Shown: positions 15,320 to 18,331 of the stretch, one piece after another
How positions within the stretch are numbered: position 1 is the stretch's first letter
Layout of the letters: the number at the start of each line of letters is the position of its first letter
Assembly: GCA_045106955.1 (NCBI GenBank)
Contig: JBGCFO010000029.1
Location: 1-18,331, forward strand
DNA: 18,331 nt
DNA from: JBGCFO01 sp045106955
GTDB taxonomy: Bacteria > Pseudomonadota > Alphaproteobacteria > Rickettsiales > Rickettsiaceae
Reading direction: 5' to 3'
Program-made: the position numbers and the translations under genes
The notes under the pieces: model-generated
What the model saw: the letters and a program-made list of their open reading frames with translations, nothing else
Database searches by the model: none
Told to the model about the DNA's origin: nothing

Positions 15320-15755
15320 GTAACATTTATTACCACAACTACTAAAATTATATCTGGTACTCCAACATGGGTTTGGTTTGTGTTTGAATATTTAGTTTTT
15401 ATTGGCATTAGAGCAACAGGTACTAGGATCATTTATATCCCTAAATTTTTTATTATTCCATTGGTTTTATCTGGATTAAAGTACAAACTTTTTCTGACTG
15501 GCAATATTTCAGTATGGCTAGGATATTTCATATGCTTAGTTGTAGCATCTTTTGCAAGCTACAAGTACTCTGCTATGCAAAAAATTAAAATCATCACCGA
15601 GCGCATGTCCGTACAATTACCAGGCACTTATTGTACATTGATAGTGTTGATGGCGTTTTTTGTTGTGAAGTACTTTTTTGGATATATAGGCGCAACAAAT
15701 CCAACCTATTACAACGATATAAAAATATTTGAACTAAGCATAAGCGGAATCTTCT
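15320..15755 (+). pseudogene. Small multi-helix membrane protein, start codon missing and 3' end deleted
   Basis: The frame from 15320 reads VTFITTTTKIISGTPTWVWF, then LVFIGIRATGTRIIYIP, FFIIPLVLSGLKYKLFL and VWLGYFICLVVASFASYKYS, and ends its protein-like part near IFELSISGIFS. It has four hydrophobic segments and from memory resembles the family of small DUF6622-like membrane proteins of unknown role. No ATG precedes it; the codon expected to be Met is GTA, and the first GTG (15380) would cut into the first helix. From about 15751 the sequence is that of the next gene in another frame, so the last helix is gone, although the frame runs on by chance to 15835. Confidence 0.6.
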
Positions 15756-16127
15756 CAATATTGACTTTCTCATTAAGCAAATTAATCAAGAGACCTCTGA
15801 ATATGGTGAAGCTTATCCTTTTACTTTTTTTATGAGGGATGATGCGACTGCAATTATTGCAGGCGCAAATGTTTTTGTTATATATGGCGCAATATATACT
15901 GATCAGCTTTGGGTTGATAAAAACCATAGAGGGCAAGGATTTGCTAAAGAAATTATGGACAAAGTGCATGAATTTGGTAAATTAGAAGGATGTAAAATCG
16001 CTACTGTACAAACAATGAGTTTTCAATGGGCGCGGTCTTTTTATGAGAAATTAGGTTATGAGAGGATTTTAAGCGAGCTGGTTATGTAAATAGTAGTAAT
16101 TGTATCTTCATGAGGAAAAATTTATGA
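15751..16127 (+). pseudogene. GNAT acetyltransferase relic 2, 5' truncated and frameshifted
   Basis: The sequence LLNIDFLIKQINQETSEYGE leads into AYPFTFFMRDD, then TDQLWVDKNHRGQGFAKEIM (acetyl-CoA pyrophosphate loop of the R-G-x-G-x-A type), KIATVQTMSFQWARSFYEKLGYE. Near 16063 the frame slips: the open frame stops at 16089, but the next frame continues DFKRAGYVNSSNCIFMRKNL to TGA 16125-16127, which reads as the natural C-terminus. The N-terminal strand is missing and is replaced by the end of the membrane-protein relic. An ATG at 15832 with an open frame of 85 codons exists, but it starts mid-domain and ends in the wrong frame, so I do not call an intact gene. Confidence 0.8.
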
Positions 16128-16173
16128 GGCCAGTTTGATATTAATAGTAAACACAATTTAAGGTTTAACATTT

Positions 16174-17169
16174 ATGAAAAAGAGAATATTAACAGGAGAT
16201 AGACCAAGTGGAAAATTACATTTGGGTCACTATGTAGGGTCATTAAGAAACAGAGTTTTACTGCAAGATGAATATGAGCAGTATGTTATGGTTGCTGATG
16301 TTCAGGGCCTAACTGATAATTTTGATAACCCAAAAAAGATTACAGATAATGTATTTGAAGTTGTTAAAGATTATCTTAGCGTTGGAATAGATCCTAACAA
16401 AACAACCATTCTGATCCAATCTCAAATACCTCAAATTGCTGAATTAACAATATATTATCTAAATTTAGTTTCTTTAGGGCGCCTAGAACGTAATCCAACA
16501 GTAAAATCAGAAATACAGCAAAAAGGTTATGGAGGCACAATACCAGCAGGATTTTTTTGTTATCCTATCAGCCAAGCTGCGGATATAACAATATTTCAAG
16601 CGGAATGCGTTCCAGTAGGAGATGATCAAATTCCTATGATAGAACAAGCAAATGAAATAGTAAGGAGATTTAATCGAATATATCAAACTAACTGCTTAAA
16701 AGAATGCAGCTATCTTCTAAGCAACTCTTCAAGGTTAGTTGGAATCGATGGAAAAGCCAAAGCAAGTAAATCACTTGGTAATGCAATTTATTTATCAGAT
16801 GGTCCTGAAGATATCAAAAAGAAGGTCTTTCGAATGTATACAGACCATAATCATCTCAAAGTATCAGATCCAGGAAATGTTGACGGGAATGTTGTTTTTG
16901 CATATTTAGATGCATTTCACGAAAACAAAGAGGAAGTTTTTGGATTAAAAAGTCATTATAAAAAGGGCGGGCTTGGAGATACTACTATTAAAACGATTCT
17001 TAATGAAACATTACAAAATCTATTGACTCCAATTAGGCAAAAAAGAGCAAATATTTCTAATGAAGAAGTTCGTGCAATACTAAAAACAGGAACTTCTAAA
17101 GCTTGTAATGTTGCTGAAGAAACAATGCAAATAGTTAGAAAATCAATTGGATTAAAATACTATGAATAA
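16174..17169 (+). CDS. trpS: Tryptophanyl-tRNA synthetase, Gram-positive/second-type
   Basis: A class I synthetase that charges tRNA-Trp. It has HLGH at 16-19 (HIGH motif) and KASKS at 196-200 in place of KMSKS. GDRPSGKLHLGHYVGSL, NPTVKSEIQQKGYGGTIPAG, QAADITIFQAECVPVGDDQ, PMIEQANEIVRRFNRIY and the C-terminal GGLGDTTIKTILNE follow the subgroup found in Streptococcus, Clostridium and some actinobacteria. The usual rickettsial type has a different middle (AADILIYKADIVPVGEDQKQH) instead. At 331 residues it is full length with no breaks. Members of this subgroup can be resistant to indolmycin, so it may be a second, acquired TrpRS or a replacement of the native one; the window cannot decide. An AAGG 10 bases before the ATG is the probable ribosome site. 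Confidence 0.94.
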   Translation: MKKRILTGDRPSGKLHLGHYVGSLRNRVLLQDEYEQYVMVADVQGLTDNFDNPKKITDNVFEVVKDYLSVGIDPNKTTILIQSQIPQIAELTIYYLNLVSLGRLERNPTVKSEIQQKGYGGTIPAGFFCYPISQAADITIFQAECVPVGDDQIPMIEQANEIVRRFNRIYQTNCLKECSYLLSNSSRLVGIDGKAKASKSLGNAIYLSDGPEDIKKKVFRMYTDHNHLKVSDPGNVDGNVVFAYLDAFHENKEEVFGLKSHYKKGGLGDTTIKTILNETLQNLLTPIRQKRANISNEEVRAILKTGTSKACNVAEETMQIVRKSIGLKYYE

Positions 17170-17301
17170 AAAATCTTAGATTCAATATCTTAAAACAAGG
17201 GGATATATTGGTATCTGACCATGAACTTAAGAGGTTGTTACGATATCAAATAATACTTTACCGTCCATTTATAAATATACTACACTGAATCATAACACAG
17301 A

Positions 17302-17376
17302 TGGTGCCGGATGTCGGATTCGAACTGACGACCTACCGCTTACAAGGCGGTTGCTCTACCACTGAGCTAATCCGGC
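17302..17376 (-). tRNA. tRNA-Thr (anticodon UGU)
   Basis: The minus strand folds as a complete tRNA. The acceptor arms GCCGGAT/ATCCGGC pair fully, the D-loop has AGCTCAGTGGTAGAGC, the anticodon stem ACCGC/GCGGT encloses CTTGTAA with anticodon TGT, and the T arm has GTTCGAATC. The discriminator base is A, and CCA is encoded at 17302-17304. It lies 18 bp after rpsP and may share its transcript. The 132 bp between it and the converging trpS stop show no clear gene or terminator. Confidence 0.95.
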
Positions 17377-17394
17377 CTAATTACTTATAAAGAC

Positions 17395-17745
17395 TTATGA
17401 CTGCTCTTCCCTAGCTTTCTTTAGTTCTTTTTTAGATAACTTAATCGTTCTAGCTTTTACCTTTGTTTCAAACTTTTTGTTTAACTTACTTGGTAATTTT
17501 ATATCAGTGTTTGTAATGAATTTAAAAATTCTATCTGTTGGAATAGCTCCATGGTTTAACCAATACTCTATACGATCAGATTTTAACATTAAGCGTTTTT
17601 GATGATCAGAAGAGAGTAGGGGGTGGTATGTGCCAACAATTTCAAGAAATTTACCATCTCTTTGAGTTCGAGCGTTAGCTACAACTATTCTATAAAAAGG
17701 TCTATTTTTTGAACCCCATCGGGCTAAACGAATTTTAACTGCCAT
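17395..17745 (-). CDS. rpsP: Small ribosomal subunit protein bS16
   Basis: S16 is an early-assembling 30S protein. The 116-residue product opens with MAVKIRLARWGSKNRPFYRI, continues VVANARTQRDGKFLEIVGTYHP and has EYWLNHGAIPTDRI at about 60-73, all diagnostic. The basic, helical C-terminal tail (about 80-116) is slightly longer than in Escherichia coli, as in other alphaproteobacteria. It follows rpmG by 18 bp on the same strand and precedes tRNA-Thr. In many bacteria rpsP lies with rimM and trmD, so the rpmG-rpsP pairing is a local arrangement. Confidence 0.96.
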   Translation of the reverse strand: MAVKIRLARWGSKNRPFYRIVVANARTQRDGKFLEIVGTYHPLLSSDHQKRLMLKSDRIEYWLNHGAIPTDRIFKFITNTDIKLPSKLNKKFETKVKARTIKLSKKELKKAREEQS

Positions 17746-17763
17746 ATAATATAAATTAACTAT

Positions 17764-17934
17764 TTATTTAATCTTCTCTTCTTTGAACATAACATGCTTA
17801 CGCACAATAGGATCATACTTCCTAAATGATAACTTCTCTTGTTGTTTTTTAGGATTACGTTTTTTAACTAAGAAAAAACCAGTACCTGCAGCACTTACAA
17901 TTTTTACCAATAAACTTTTAGCTTTTTTACTCAT
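17764..17934 (-). CDS. rpmG: Large ribosomal subunit protein bL33
   Basis: A 56-residue product starting MSKKAKSLLVKIVSAAGTGF and ending RKYDPIVRKHVMFKEEKIK matches the alphaproteobacterial, zinc-free L33 (no CxxC pairs) and is almost identical in pattern to Rickettsia L33. An in-frame ATG nine codons upstream (17959-17961) exists, but the family length and N-terminus fix the start at 17932-17934. No strong ribosome site is seen. Confidence 0.95.
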   Translation of the reverse strand: MSKKAKSLLVKIVSAAGTGFFLVKKRNPKKQQEKLSFRKYDPIVRKHVMFKEEKIK

Positions 17935-18034
17935 GTAAGAATATCTCAATAAAACATTCAAGTAGAATATATCTTACTTTAAGATTTAGTCAAGATAAAT
18001 ATAAGTATTCATTGCAATATTTAAAAAATAATTG

Positions 18035-18253
18035 ATGCTAAAACTGACGTTATTGAAGATAAGCAATGCTAATTCCGCTAAATATTTTCTTAGTAAAGCA
18101 TTGAAATCTATATCAGAATGTTCGCATCCAAGCTCTGTTAATACTGACAAGAATCCTGCTATGGCACTGCTTGACAAAATAATTGATATAAATGCGAATT
18201 TAGGATAAGAAAACTATAAAACCCAGTTTGCAAAAGGAATAGCTAGGAGTTAA
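18035..18253 (+). pseudogene. Possible 3' remnant of an unidentified gene
   Basis: From ATG 18035 one frame reads MLKLTLLKISNANSAKYFLS, KALKSISECSHPSSVNTDKN and PAMALLDKIIDINANLG, meets TAA at 18206-18208, then runs on in frame as ENYKTQFAKGIARS to TAA (18251-18253). The composition is protein-like, and the run-on looks like a true C-terminus after a single lost codon. No ribosome site or family is recognisable. The opposite strand also has a 63-codon open frame here, so this call is tentative. Confidence 0.3.
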
Positions 18254-18269
18254 AATGATTTTTTTAACT
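18248..18269. terminator. AT-rich hairpin before the right-end IS element
   Basis: AGTTAAAA (18248-18255) and TTTTAACT (18262-18269) can pair around a 6-base loop, inside a wider AGGAGT/ACTCCT repeat (18245-18250 and 18277-18282). It may be a terminator, or the tip of the insertion element's terminal repeat region. I cannot tell from one end. Confidence 0.3.
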
Positions 18270-18283
18270 AAAAACCACTCCTC

Positions 18284-18331
18284 ATGAAAAAATGTATCAC
18301 AACTTTATATTGTCTCATAGATGATTTTTGT
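18284..18331 (+). mobile_element. Start of an IS982-family transposase, 3' partial
   Basis: ATG 18284 opens MKKCITTLYCLIDDFC up to the window edge without a stop. The '(I/L)..LYC.IDDFCK' opening is typical of IS982-type transposases. Only 16 codons are visible, so intactness is unknown. Its body may be the parent type of the fragment at 9108-9386, which lacks precisely this N-terminal part, so the two cannot be compared inside the window. An unpaired candidate end repeat lies within 18245-18283. Confidence 0.65.

Noticed and set aside
15832..16089. 85-residue intact GNAT gene
   Set aside because: The ATG is mid-domain: homologous sequence continues upstream to about 15751 in the same frame, and the natural C-terminus lies in another frame to 16127.
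17986..18177. 63-codon minus-strand frame
   Set aside because: The opposite strand reads a more protein-like sequence that continues past a stop; neither is strong, and this one lacks a ribosome site or motif.
1..18331. CRISPR array, rRNA genes, prophage structural genes or a toxin-antitoxin pair
   Set aside because: I saw no regularly spaced repeats, no rRNA sequence, and no recognisable phage or toxin-antitoxin proteins on either strand.

Overview
The window is AT-rich, densely coding DNA from an alphaproteobacterium of the order Rickettsiales, most likely Rickettsiaceae or a close relative. I judge this from the proteins, not from a search. The EamA transporter closely resembles the rickettsial S-adenosylmethionine importer, L33 is a 56-residue rickettsial-type protein, and a PutA/ProP-like pair, an rpsF-rpsR-rplI cluster and several decaying genes and IS relics fit a host-restricted genome with ongoing gene loss.

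Layout. (1) 1-5798: the end of a possible ABC-transporter ATPase gene on the + strand, then a leftward block of putA, a ProP-like MHS transporter overlapping it by 8 bp, and the sam transporter. These serve import and use of host metabolites (proline, S-adenosylmethionine). (2) 5962-8869: a rightward block with an outer-membrane beta-barrel protein, a CofE/FolC2-like gamma-glutamyl ligase, and ribosomal genes rpsF, rpsR and rplI. (3) 8870-9730: a graveyard with an unidentified 3' gene end, an IS982-type transposase fragment, and an unidentified charged C-terminal tail, fused by deletions. (4) 9730-14806: a leftward accessory operon. Its order of transcription is an SRPBCC pseudogene, a MarR regulator, a NUDIX hydrolase, an unknown two-CxxC protein, a secreted GH5 glycosidase, an aminoglycoside-phosphotransferase-like kinase, and a chloramphenicol-phosphotransferase-like pseudogene. 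All junctions but one are 4- or 8-bp overlaps. Both end genes are broken while the five middle ones are intact. (5) 14989-16127: a rightward run of three pseudogenes (GNAT, a small membrane protein, GNAT), the last two joined by a deletion. (6) 16174-18331: a tryptophanyl-tRNA synthetase of the type common in Gram-positive bacteria, then leftward rpmG, rpsP and tRNA-Thr(UGU), a probable gene relic, and the first 16 codons of another IS982-type transposase running off the end.

The most notable part is the accessory operon in (4). It encodes enzymes of small-molecule modification families (sugar hydrolase, antibiotic-type kinases, NUDIX, SRPBCC) under a probable MarR switch. Beside it lie acetyltransferase relics and an unusual TrpRS of a class known for indolmycin resistance. 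I infer a horizontally acquired, partly decayed island. Its function is not established by the sequence.
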